In this document: positions 48,062-55,899 of the stretch, piece by piece
How positions within the stretch are numbered: the stretch's first letter is position 1
Layout: each line of letters opens with the position of its first letter
Program-made: the position numbers and the translations under genes
The notes under the pieces: generated by a model
What the model saw: the letters and a program-made list of their open reading frames with translations, nothing else
Database searches by the model: none
What the model was told of the DNA's origin: nothing
Source: Candidatus Ichthyocystis hellenicum
GTDB taxonomy: Bacteria; Pseudomonadota; Gammaproteobacteria; Burkholderiales; 2013Ark19i
Direction of reading: 5' to 3'
Assembly: GCF_001460935.1 (NCBI RefSeq)
Contig: NZ_LN906597.1
Coordinates: forward strand, 161,693-225,692
Length of the DNA stretch: 64,000 nucleotides

Positions 48062-48880
48062 CTACTTTTGGCAACCTGGGCAAAAAAAGGTACTTCTCTG
48101 GTTAGTACGAATGACCTCTATTTCTTGTAATGAGCAAGACGAGCAAAGCATTCCTGTTCTGCCATAAACACGCAAGCTATTTTGAAATTTCCCCTTCTCC
48201 CCAGACACACTTAAAAAATCACGTAAAGTAGTCCCTCCTCTTGCAATAGCAAGTCTCAAAACAGATTTAATTGATTTAACCAAACGTAATAATTCGCTAT
48301 GAGTCAGAGAGTCTGCTTGACGAAGAGGATGAATTCTAGCATCAAATAAACTCTCATTTGCGTATATGTTGCCTATACCAACTACAATTGCGGAATTCAT
48401 CAGACAAGCTTTTATGCTAGAACGTCTGCCAATAAGTACCTGACGAAAATACTTGGCACAAAACTTTCTCGACAAAGGTTCGCATCCCAAGTTGTGCAAA
48501 CATAAAAAATCATCTGGTTTAGCAGCATACAAAAAACACCCGAACCGACGAGGATCATGAAAACGCAAAACCAAATCATTTTGCAAAACAATATCGATAA
48601 GATCATGTTTACCAGGTGGAATTTTGGATGAAGTCACTCGCAAACATCCAGACATTCCTAAGTGAATTAAAATGCACCCTCGATTGGATAATCCTAGTAT
48701 CAAATACTTAGCACGTCTAGTAATGTAACTAACACGTGAACCTTTGCATAATTGAGAAATACCATCGGTAACTGGGTAACGAAGAGACGCCTGACGCACA
48801 TCAACTCGACTAAGACGAGCACCTATGAAACCTTTCCTCAACTCATTACACACAACCTCAACTTCTGGAAGCTCCGGCAT
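48062..48880 (-). CDS. mutM: Formamidopyrimidine-DNA glycosylase MutM
   Basis: Removes oxidised purines such as 8-oxoguanine. The 272-residue protein starts MPELPEVEVV, whose proline is the catalytic nucleophile after Met removal; this fixes the ATG at 48880 rather than a GTG three codons upstream. The HIGH-like HLGMSGCLRV, GIGNIYANESLF and a C-terminal zinc finger (CSSC and FFCPGC) are present. Divergent from lolB. Confidence 0.97.
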   Translation of the reverse strand: MPELPEVEVVCNELRKGFIGARLSRVDVRQASLRYPVTDGISQLCKGSRVSYITRRAKYLILGLSNRGCILIHLGMSGCLRVTSSKIPPGKHDLIDIVLQNDLVLRFHDPRRFGCFLYAAKPDDFLCLHNLGCEPLSRKFCAKYFRQVLIGRRSSIKACLMNSAIVVGIGNIYANESLFDARIHPLRQADSLTHSELLRLVKSIKSVLRLAIARGGTTLRDFLSVSGEKGKFQNSLRVYGRTGMLCSSCSLQEIEVIRTNQRSTFFCPGCQK

Positions 48881-48919
48881 ACTAATCACCCAATCATATC
48901 CACACGATGTAAAAATTCT

Positions 48920-48956
48920 ACCCTTGGAACATTCAATGATATAGAATGTTAAGGGT
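48920..48956. promoter_or_regulatory. Inverted repeat between mutM and lolB
   Basis: ACCCTT-GG-AACATTC pairs with GAATGTT-AAGGGT, 13 base pairs with a two-base bulge and a nine-base centre. It lies between the divergent mutM and lolB starts, just upstream of a -10-like TATACT at 48963-48968. It could be an operator or an RNA hairpin in a leader; the role is inferred. Confidence 0.4.
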
Positions 48957-49001
48957 CAAGATTATACTATCAACGTATGCTACTGGAAAAAAGGACTATC
49001 C

Positions 49002-49616
49002 ATGGACAAGATAGGAGTTTTATTTCAGAGATTGTTATTGATTGGCTGGGTTTTTGCGCTTTCAGCGTGCGTATCAGTGGGTAACAGAACATTTGTTAAC
49101 CAACCAATCCATTCTACATTCGATGGACCAGAAGTATCTTCTCCTGCAGTAACAGATTCGTCGATCCCGATATATGAAATATCTGGGAGTGTAACTGCAG
49201 TTTCTTACCGTGGCATTGTTACTGGAAAAATAAAGATTATTCATGGAAGTCATGATGATCGTGTAACCATCGTTTCTCCTAGTAATGATCTGCTTGCCGA
49301 TGTAGTTGTGGCTGGCAATAAAATATTTTTCCGTCGCGGCAGCAAACCACCACGTGTAGAATTATTTAGAGATTGGATGCGGACTAATTTCGGTATAAGT
49401 ACATCCATGGCGGCTGCCCTATCGTGGGTGAAGGGTCACCCTTACGATGAAAAACATGCAATATTCATGGACACCGATAATAGGAAGCGCAAGTGTTTCT
49501 TGGAAAACAAGTGGCTAGTTTGCATACAACAACCAACTGACTCGCAGAAAATTGTGAAAAAAATAGTTCAAATATCGGTACCAGGTGTAAACATAAGCCT
49601 TTCAGTAGACAGATGA
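49002..49616 (+). CDS. lolB: Outer-membrane lipoprotein receptor LolB
   Basis: Accepts lipoproteins from LolA and inserts them into the outer membrane. It has a lipoprotein signal with lipobox LSAC (about residues 20-23), then the LolB core (YEISGSVTAVSYRGIVTGKIKI; FGISTSMAAALSWVKGHPYD). 204 residues against 207 in E. coli. The ATG has an AAGGA site. It overlaps ispE by four bases, the common lolB-ispE pair. Confidence 0.92.
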   Translation: MDKIGVLFQRLLLIGWVFALSACVSVGNRTFVNQPIHSTFDGPEVSSPAVTDSSIPIYEISGSVTAVSYRGIVTGKIKIIHGSHDDRVTIVSPSNDLLADVVVAGNKIFFRRGSKPPRVELFRDWMRTNFGISTSMAAALSWVKGHPYDEKHAIFMDTDNRKRKCFLENKWLVCIQQPTDSQKIVKKIVQISVPGVNISLSVDR

Positions 49617-50524
49617 ACGACTGCAAATATCACATCAACAGATGGTGGTCACCAGCAAAAATTAACCTGTTCCTAAACGTCGTAAACAAACGCTCAGATG
49701 GGTACCACGAAATACAAACAGGGCTTGTAAACATTACACTGTGCGACACCATGAGCTACCACGTAACAAGAAGTAAAAACATACACATTGATGTACAAGG
49801 ACTCCCTACTAATTGCTCAGCAACAAATAATTTAGCGTACAAAGCTGCCAAGTTGTTGCAAGAAAAAACTGGAACCTCCAGAGGTTGCCGTATTTCGCTG
49901 AAAAAAGCTATCCCAACAGGATCTGGTTTAGCAGGAGGAAGTTCAAACGCCGCAACAACTCTAATAGCACTAAACTTATTGTGGGAAATAAATATCAGCA
50001 ACCAACAACTTCAGCACATAGGCCTGCAATTAGGGCAAGACGTACCGTTCTTTATATCAGGAAAACCCAGCTGGGGAATTGAAAAAGGGGGCATAATCAA
50101 AACAATCCCGGACAATAACTTCCTCATACCACAATACTGCATCCTAATAGCACCACGAATCCATGTTACATCAGCAACAATCTATGAAAACCTGAAAGAA
50201 CCCCGAGGAAAAATTTACCAATTATTCGATAAAAAAGCCTATCAACATGGCAACGACTTAGAAGAAACCGTTCTGAACCTACACCCTAACATCAAAGACG
50301 CCAAAACATGGTTAAGCAACTGGGGTATCCCTCAAATCAGTGGATCTGGGGGCAGCATATTTTGTTTACTAGAAAAACTAGAAACAGCAATAGAAATAGC
50401 TAGAAATCCGAAAACAAGCCAGCTGGGAGATGTATTCGTAACGAAGATACTGAGGCAACATCCTCATTACCACATGTCTCACAATTTTTATCTCAATTCA
50501 TCAATGGCTTCATCAAAAAAGTAA
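49613..50524 (+). CDS. ispE: 4-diphosphocytidyl-2-C-methyl-D-erythritol kinase IspE
   Basis: GHMP kinase of the MEP isoprenoid pathway. The 303-residue product has SPAKINLFLNVVNKRSDGYH at the N-terminus, the ATP loop PTGSGLAGGSSNAATTL and the C-terminal SGSGGSIFCLL motif. Normally a tRNA-Gln and prs come next; here about 3 kb with an unrelated hydrolase intervenes. Confidence 0.96.
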   Translation: MNDCKYHINRWWSPAKINLFLNVVNKRSDGYHEIQTGLVNITLCDTMSYHVTRSKNIHIDVQGLPTNCSATNNLAYKAAKLLQEKTGTSRGCRISLKKAIPTGSGLAGGSSNAATTLIALNLLWEINISNQQLQHIGLQLGQDVPFFISGKPSWGIEKGGIIKTIPDNNFLIPQYCILIAPRIHVTSATIYENLKEPRGKIYQLFDKKAYQHGNDLEETVLNLHPNIKDAKTWLSNWGIPQISGSGGSIFCLLEKLETAIEIARNPKTSQLGDVFVTKILRQHPHYHMSHNFYLNSSMASSKK

Positions 50525-50886
50525 TGCAAACATAAAGTCGCACAAAGAAAAATCTGAAGATACCTTTATTGGCAGGACATGGGCAAACATAGATTAGTAC
50601 ACTACCTTTTCAACCTAACAGAGATGAGGTGCATTGGCATCGGGTAAAAACAAACGGGAAAACAACCCCGTTAGGTAATGTATCAACCCACTTTCTGATT
50701 AAAACACTATGATAATTGATGTCATCAATTATCATAGGTAATCATAAAATTACCTGCAAACACCTATCATGAGCACAACTAGCACACGTGGAAAACAAGG
50801 GGAAATAACAACTTCCAATCAACAAACGACCACTTTACGCACAGCAAGACCTGGAACTTCCTTAGACAAATTGCTACACACAAAAA
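50525..50886. other. Hairpin-rich gap after ispE
   Basis: 362 bases between two convergent genes with no credible coding frame. It contains three stem-loops in a row: AACGGG/CCCGTT (50653-50672), a 31-base near-perfect palindrome with 15-base arms (50707-50737) and AGGTAAT/ATTACCT (50736-50755). None has a T run that would make it a classic terminator, but the position suits bidirectional transcription stop. Confidence 0.7.
50707..50737. repeat. 31-base perfect palindrome (15-base arms)
   Basis: Arms CTATGATAATTGATG and CATCAATTATCATAG are exact reverse complements around one T. A second 7-bp stem overlaps its right end by two bases. AT-rich and located between convergent ispE and the hydrolase gene. 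It could be a terminator stem or a protein-binding site. Confidence 0.7.
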
Positions 50887-52743
50887 CTACCCCAACTCAA
50901 CCAAAACATCATTAAAAAAATATGGCAAACATACAACATGAGAAGCCAAAATATCTCCCTTGAATCGTACCCAAAAACTCCTTACAAACTTCGACAAAAG
51001 AGACCCTTCTCTACAATCACCTTTCTTCACAGACAACAAAACATTACCTGGATAACGCAGAAATTCGATGGTATCAAAAGTATTTTGGGCAGGAGCAATT
51101 CGGTCCCCCTCTGGGTGGTATAGCATTACATTCAAATTTGGGCTATTAAAGCGCTCATCGCTACCTGGCAAAGAACCCATAGCAGCAATATTATGCAGTA
51201 TTGGATAATCTCCGTGAGAATAAAATGATCTCGCAGCCAAAGAACTAACATTACCACTCTCATCAAAAAATTGTCTCATTGTACCTTCATGAAGACCTCG
51301 GTAAGAAACTGCTGCTTGGACAATTTTGTAAGCGAATTGGTGAATACCACCTTCATATCCGATGTAGGATTTCGCATACCCTCCAGAACAACGCCTACTT
51401 CCAGAAACAACGCAAGCGGCCCCCATAATTGTGCTATGAACATCGTAAGGACCAGACAGAGCCATCAGATGAGACAACTTATGCCTACCATGCTCACCCA
51501 TAAAGCGACTAAACTCCATGGCATCATGCGCTCCCTGAGAAAACCCAACCAACGCAAGAGGTAACTTGGCAATATCATAACCAAAGTTCTCTCTAAAATA
51601 CTGCTCTGCCGCCTCAAGAGCGTCTAAGTATTCATAATTAACCGGCAAGGAAATCAAGTAAGGTTCCATCTCACCAGAAGTTACTCCGTGACCCAACAAA
51701 TCCGACATCACTACCACATTACCACGTGAAGCCAACAACACTCCCAAAAAAACATCTATCGTATCACCATCTGTTTGGGCAGAATTAGATGGCATAGTAG
51801 GATGGTGAATACTGACTAAATAAGGGTGGGAAGAAATATTGCCCTCTGGGTAAATCAAGACAGAAGACAATTTTACAGGCCGACCATTAGGAGATACAGA
51901 TGAGTACACTATTTTTTTTAACTTAACAGGGTACATCGCATCAGGCGAAAATAAACGAGGAAACTGCCTTCTAAGATAATAAATCAATCCCTGCCAAATT
52001 ATTTGATCACCAAAACTGCCCCCATACCTATAGCTCACAAGTTTTTGATAACTATCAAAATTATAAAATATATCTGCCAACTCACCCATGACGTTATAAT
52101 CACTCAGCCTAGAACCATCACCAGCAGAAGACGACTTCAGGTTAGTAATATCATCAATATAGTTGGAGAAAAATTTGGAATCTCCATCAGGTAAATAATT
52201 TTTCCTCGAAGCAATCAGACCCGTAACAATGTCCTCAAACATGTTGTTTACTAGATCCGGAGTCACCACAGAAACATTTGGAAAATTTTTAAAGTTTAGG
52301 AAAAGATCTCGGGAGGATATAAAATGACCTCTTGCGCTGTAATTACTGGTACTTACCCTGAAATTAGAAACCCCTTTACCATCGAATATAACGCTATAAC
52401 CTTCACCATATATGAACCCATCCTTGGGTTGTACGACTACTCTTCCCCAAATCACGTGCCTGCCACCCACTACCCCATTCCACTCGCGACTGGAAACAAT
52501 ACGAAGGGGTACCATATCACCTCCCGGGTACGTTTCCATCTCAACCATGCTTTTACAAATATTAGGAATATATGATTGATAATAAACAGTTACTTGGTGA
52601 TTAACAGGAACATTATTAACACCGCCCACTGGATCATTGTAGATGAGTAAACAAGCAGGTTGGGCAAAAACAACCCCACCTCTTAAACCCAAGCTTAACA
52701 GTACCACAAAACAAATTCGAACCACATACCGACCGATATTCAA
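50887..52743 (-). CDS. Secreted alpha/beta hydrolase with N-terminal Ig-like region
   Basis: Probable secreted lipase or esterase. After a signal peptide (RICFVVLLSLGLRGGVVFA) comes a region like a bacterial Ig-like domain (NDPVGGVNNVPVNHQVTVYY to DGFIYGEGYSVIFDG). A spacer of about 130 residues and the hydrolase domain follow. Counted from a TTG at 52851, the nucleophile motif is GFSQG (436-440, S438); D583 in EGDRIAP and H638 in SHVVCLPYF could complete the triad. I prefer a TTG at 52743 with GGTGAT upstream, which puts the signal at the N-terminus. It interrupts the ispE-tRNA-Gln order. Confidence 0.75.
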   Translation of the reverse strand: MNIGRYVVRICFVVLLSLGLRGGVVFAQPACLLIYNDPVGGVNNVPVNHQVTVYYQSYIPNICKSMVEMETYPGGDMVPLRIVSSREWNGVVGGRHVIWGRVVVQPKDGFIYGEGYSVIFDGKGVSNFRVSTSNYSARGHFISSRDLFLNFKNFPNVSVVTPDLVNNMFEDIVTGLIASRKNYLPDGDSKFFSNYIDDITNLKSSSAGDGSRLSDYNVMGELADIFYNFDSYQKLVSYRYGGSFGDQIIWQGLIYYLRRQFPRLFSPDAMYPVKLKKIVYSSVSPNGRPVKLSSVLIYPEGNISSHPYLVSIHHPTMPSNSAQTDGDTIDVFLGVLLASRGNVVVMSDLLGHGVTSGEMEPYLISLPVNYEYLDALEAAEQYFRENFGYDIAKLPLALVGFSQGAHDAMEFSRFMGEHGRHKLSHLMALSGPYDVHSTIMGAACVVSGSRRCSGGYAKSYIGYEGGIHQFAYKIVQAAVSYRGLHEGTMRQFFDESGNVSSLAARSFYSHGDYPILHNIAAMGSLPGSDERFNSPNLNVMLYHPEGDRIAPAQNTFDTIEFLRYPGNVLLSVKKGDCREGSLLSKFVRSFWVRFKGDILASHVVCLPYFFNDVLVELG

Positions 52744-53532
52744 AACAATCACCCCATACAAGTAGAGACAACAAAACACCCACGAACTCACAACAACATT
52801 TGCATAAACAGAAAGAACAAATAAACAAAGATCAACTACCAAGCCAAACAAACCGCCGTAACACGGTAAAATTAGTTACTCACAGTACTACAGTTGTAGA
52901 TTTAAGTCTAATAACTAACGGATTAGTGTGGCAAAAATTGGGAATTACAACTATGACAATCATCAATTATTATGCCTCTGTCTTTTGGGCAAAAACAACC
53001 AACTCAACTACGATTTCTGTTTCGAATCATTAATGGAAAATAAATATCCTATATAGAAATCATGCAAACTAAATAAACAAAAATATTTGCAGCATAAGCC
53101 AATATAGTAGTAGTTGGAAAATCCAAAATATCCAAGATATCCAAGTCACGTAAATTTGCACTAACAATATTTTTATCCATAGCAGCAGACAATACAAAAT
53201 GCTAACCGAGGCTACTAGTTATCAAACAAATAGTAAAAACAATACCCTCTGCACTAACATATTTATCACATATAAATTCAATAAATGTAGTAATTAATAT
53301 GGTAAAAATTGACACTTAATGGTGTACAGGAAATGACATATCCTATTCCTAATGTAAAAAAATAAAGCACTATGACCAACAACCTGCCCAATCCTTTTTG
53401 ATACAATGTCCAAAAAGGTGTTTGGTCTGCCGTTTTTGGAGTAAAATTAAACAATCTAGTATCCGTCACTAGGAATACTTGAATAGTTTGGTTATCATTA
53501 TCGTCTTATGTACTTAGTTGCAATCAAATGAC
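52744..53532. other. AT-rich non-coding gap before tRNA-Gln
   Basis: About 790 bases. It contains short ATATCCAAG-type repeats at 53120-53146, a trio of complementary arms at 53393-53439 that can form two alternative hairpins, and the putative tRNA-Gln promoter at its right end. A 63-codon minus-strand frame (53278-53469, GTG start, one hydrophobic helix) is the only notable frame and lacks a ribosome site. Otherwise I see nothing here. Confidence 0.6.
53488..53516 (+). promoter_or_regulatory. Possible promoter for tRNA-Gln and prs
   Basis: TTGGTT (53488-53493) and TACTTA (53511-53516) are 17 bases apart. Transcription would begin about ten bases before the mature tRNA 5' end, as expected for a tRNA gene. 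Match to consensus is moderate. Confidence 0.4.
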
Positions 53533-53608
53533 TGGGGTGTAGCCAAGTGGTTAAGGCATCGGATTTTGATTCCGACATGCGAGGGTTCAAATCCTTCCAC
53601 CCCAGCCA
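53533..53608 (+). tRNA. tRNA-Gln (anticodon TTG)
   Basis: A 76-base cloverleaf: acceptor TGGGGTG/CACCCCA, anticodon stem TCGGA/TCCGA with loop TTTTGAT (anticodon TTG), T-arm with GTTCAAATC and an encoded CCA. It precedes prs, as in many betaproteobacteria. Confidence 0.97.
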
Positions 53609-53663
53609 TCAGTTTATTTGGTCAATGCAGTGGCTGTTTGATCAGAGTTTCTCAAGGTGATCT

Positions 53664-54617
53664 GTGTCTAAAAAGGGAAGTTTGAAGATTTTTACTGGCA
53701 CTGCTAACCCATGGCTAGCCCAATCAGTAGTTGATTGTTTGGGGGTAGAGCTTGGTCGTGCCACAGTGGGGCGTTTCTCTGATGGTGAAGTTGTCGTAGA
53801 AGTCTGTGAAAACGTGCGCGGACACGACGTCTTTATATTACAATCAACATCTTACCCAACAAATGATACCCTTATGGAGGTTGTCATTCTCGCTGATGCT
53901 TTGCTCCGTGCATCTGCTGGACGCATAACAGCAGCTATTCCTTACCTAGGATATTCACGCCAGGACCGCAGGCCTCGATCTGCGCGCGTTCCTATTTCGT
54001 CCAAAGTTGTTGCAAATATGTTAACTTGTGCCGGCATAAACAGAGTACTAACCGTTGATTTGCACGCGGACCAAATTCAAGGTTTTTTCGATATTCCTGT
54101 TGACAACATTTATGCAACACCGGTTATATTGGACGATATGCGCAGCAGGACAGTTGACGACACTATAGTTGTAGCTCCGGATGTGGGATCAGTTTTGCGT
54201 GCACGTGCTTTTGCCAAATTGTTGTCATGTGATCTAGCAATCATCGATAAAAGACGAACCGAATATAACAAAGCAGATGTAATGAACGTTATTGGGGACG
54301 TGCATGGAAGATCGTGCATCATCATTGATGATATGGTTGATACGGCACAAACACTATGTCGGGGAACATCAGAATTGAAAAACCGTGGCGCTAAAAGGAT
54401 ACTTGCCTACTGTAGCCATGCAGTTCTCTCTGGGAACGCAATCGACACTATTACCAATTCATGCCTTGACGAATTAGTTGTAACAGATACGATTCCACTT
54501 CGTGAAGACGCGAAGAGATGTACCAAAATCAAGCAGATTTCTATAGCTAAGTTGCTAGCTCAGGCAATAGCTAGAATCCATGCAGAGGAATCCGTTAGCA
54601 CCCTATTTAGCAGCTAG
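53664..54617 (+). CDS. prs: Ribose-phosphate pyrophosphokinase Prs
   Basis: Makes PRPP from ribose-5-phosphate and ATP. The 317-residue enzyme has [12 protein letters not shown], the [19 protein letters not shown] loop and the PRPP-binding [14 protein letters not shown]. It starts at GTG 53664 with AAGG upstream. It forms a tight group with rplY and pth. Confidence 0.97.
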   Translation: MSKKGSLKIFTGTANPWLAQSVVDCLGVELGRATVGRFSDGEVVVEVCENVRGHDVFILQSTSYPTNDTLMEVVILADALLRASAGRITAAIPYLGYSRQDRRPRSARVPISSKVVANMLTCAGINRVLTVDLHADQIQGFFDIPVDNIYATPVILDDMRSRTVDDTIVVAPDVGSVLRARAFAKLLSCDLAIIDKRRTEYNKADVMNVIGDVHGRSCIIIDDMVDTAQTLCRGTSELKNRGAKRILAYCSHAVLSGNAIDTITNSCLDELVVTDTIPLREDAKRCTKIKQISIAKLLAQAIARIHAEESVSTLFSS

Positions 54618-54640
54618 CATATAGAACAAAGGAGAGAACT

Positions 54641-55285
54641 ATGTTATTTGAACTTTCTGTCGAAGAAAGAACCGTGTTCGGGCGAACTGCCTCGAAAAAA
54701 CTCAGGCGCAATGGTATGGTCCCCGGGATAATTTACGGTGTTGGCGGAAACAATGTACCCGTACTTATAAACCATGTAGAACTAGCTAAGAACATGCGTC
54801 ACCAGTCTTTCTACGCCTCTTTAATTACTCTCGTAATGAATGGAAAAAAACAGACAGCCCTGCTCAAAGATTATCAGCTGCATCCATTCAAATCTGAGAT
54901 TTACCATATAGATTTTCAACGGGTAAATGAAGATAAAGCATTAGTTATATCCGTGCCTATTGAATTTATTAACGCGGAAACCTGTGGCGGAGTAAAAATT
55001 GATGGAGGAATAGTAAATTACGTCATGACCTCACTGGAGATTCAGTGTCTACCTAAATATCTACCTAACAAGTTGGTTGTGGACCTACAGGAGCTACGTG
55101 CATCCAGGTCTATATTAGTATCCGACGTTTCCCTACCAGAAAACGTACTAGCAACCTGCTTAACGAAAGGTGAAGACTTGCCGATAGCTACCATTGTTGC
55201 AAGCGGTGCTGATGAGACGAATACTGCAACTACTGCAGCAGCAGCAGAACCATCTGCCTCATCAAAAAGCTCAGCTAAAAAGTAG
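54641..55285 (+). CDS. rplY: 50S ribosomal protein L25 (CTC family)
   Basis: Binds 5S rRNA. The 214-residue CTC-type protein has the L25 domain (VFGRTASKKLRRNGMVPGII; YQLHPFKSEIYHIDFQ) and the CTC C-terminal domain, ending in an Ala/Ser/Lys tail. A GGAGAG site precedes the ATG. Located between prs and pth, the standard order. Confidence 0.96.
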   Translation: MLFELSVEERTVFGRTASKKLRRNGMVPGIIYGVGGNNVPVLINHVELAKNMRHQSFYASLITLVMNGKKQTALLKDYQLHPFKSEIYHIDFQRVNEDKALVISVPIEFINAETCGGVKIDGGIVNYVMTSLEIQCLPKYLPNKLVVDLQELRASRSILVSDVSLPENVLATCLTKGEDLPIATIVASGADETNTATTAAAAEPSASSKSSAKK

Positions 55286-55293
55286 CACGAATC

Positions 55294-55899
55294 GTGGCTG
55301 ATCCAACCTACCCCAAAAACTTCCGAATGGTGGTTGGCTTGGGCAACCCAGGGCGTAATTACGCGCAGACTCGGCATAATATCGGTTTCGTTTGGCTTGA
55401 TGAGTGGTCGCGTCAGCTCTCTATGTCCTTCTCGAGTCAGCCTCGTTTCGATTCTGACATCATGGCTTGCGAGGGATTGGTATTCATGAAGCCACAAACT
55501 TTTATGAATCTATCCGGCACGGCGGTCTGTAAGTTAGCAAAATTCAAACGCATAGCTCCCGAGCAAATACTTGTTATACATGATGAGCTAGATTTGCCGT
55601 TTTCTACACTGAGAATAAAATTTGGTGGAGGAAGCGCTGGACACAACGGCATAAAAAATATCATAAATGAGATAGGGGCCAAATTTTGGCGCCTAAGAGT
55701 AGGAATAGGTCGTCCAATAATCAAAAACCAGACTGTAACGGATTTCGTTCTCGGGCGCTTTTCGCACCAGGAAAGCACCGAAATTTGCCAAACAGCACAA
55801 CACTTCTTCGATAATTACTGGAATATCATACAAAACGGCCAACTGGAACAAGCAATCTCATCCCTGCACAAAAATTGCAAATCACCTGCTACAGATTAA
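55294..55899 (+). CDS. pth: Peptidyl-tRNA hydrolase
   Basis: Releases tRNA from stalled peptidyl-tRNA. The 201-residue enzyme has VGLGNPGRNYAQTRHNIGF with the catalytic histidine, FMKPQTFMNLSG, the DELDLPF aspartate and GGSAGHNGIKNI. It starts with GTG nine bases after the rplY stop. Its last 11 bases overlap the convergent sctC. Confidence 0.96.
   Translation: MADPTYPKNFRMVVGLGNPGRNYAQTRHNIGFVWLDEWSRQLSMSFSSQPRFDSDIMACEGLVFMKPQTFMNLSGTAVCKLAKFKRIAPEQILVIHDELDLPFSTLRIKFGGGSAGHNGIKNIINEIGAKFWRLRVGIGRPIIKNQTVTDFVLGRFSHQESTEICQTAQHFFDNYWNIIQNGQLEQAISSLHKNCKSPATD

Noticed and set aside
52800-53033. 77-codon plus-strand frame overlapping the hydrolase 5' region
   Set aside because: No family, no ribosome site, and composition of random AT-rich sequence.
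53120-53146. ATATCCAAG short repeats
   Set aside because: Only two to three degenerate units in AT-rich sequence; no flanking structure.
53278-53469. 63-codon minus-strand frame with one hydrophobic helix
   Set aside because: GTG start without a ribosome site, located in a hairpin-rich gap next to a tRNA promoter; not strong enough to call a gene, only noted.
55042-55497. 151-codon minus-strand frame opposite rplY and pth
   Set aside because: Both plus-strand genes are certain; the antisense frame crosses their junction and has no recognisable product.
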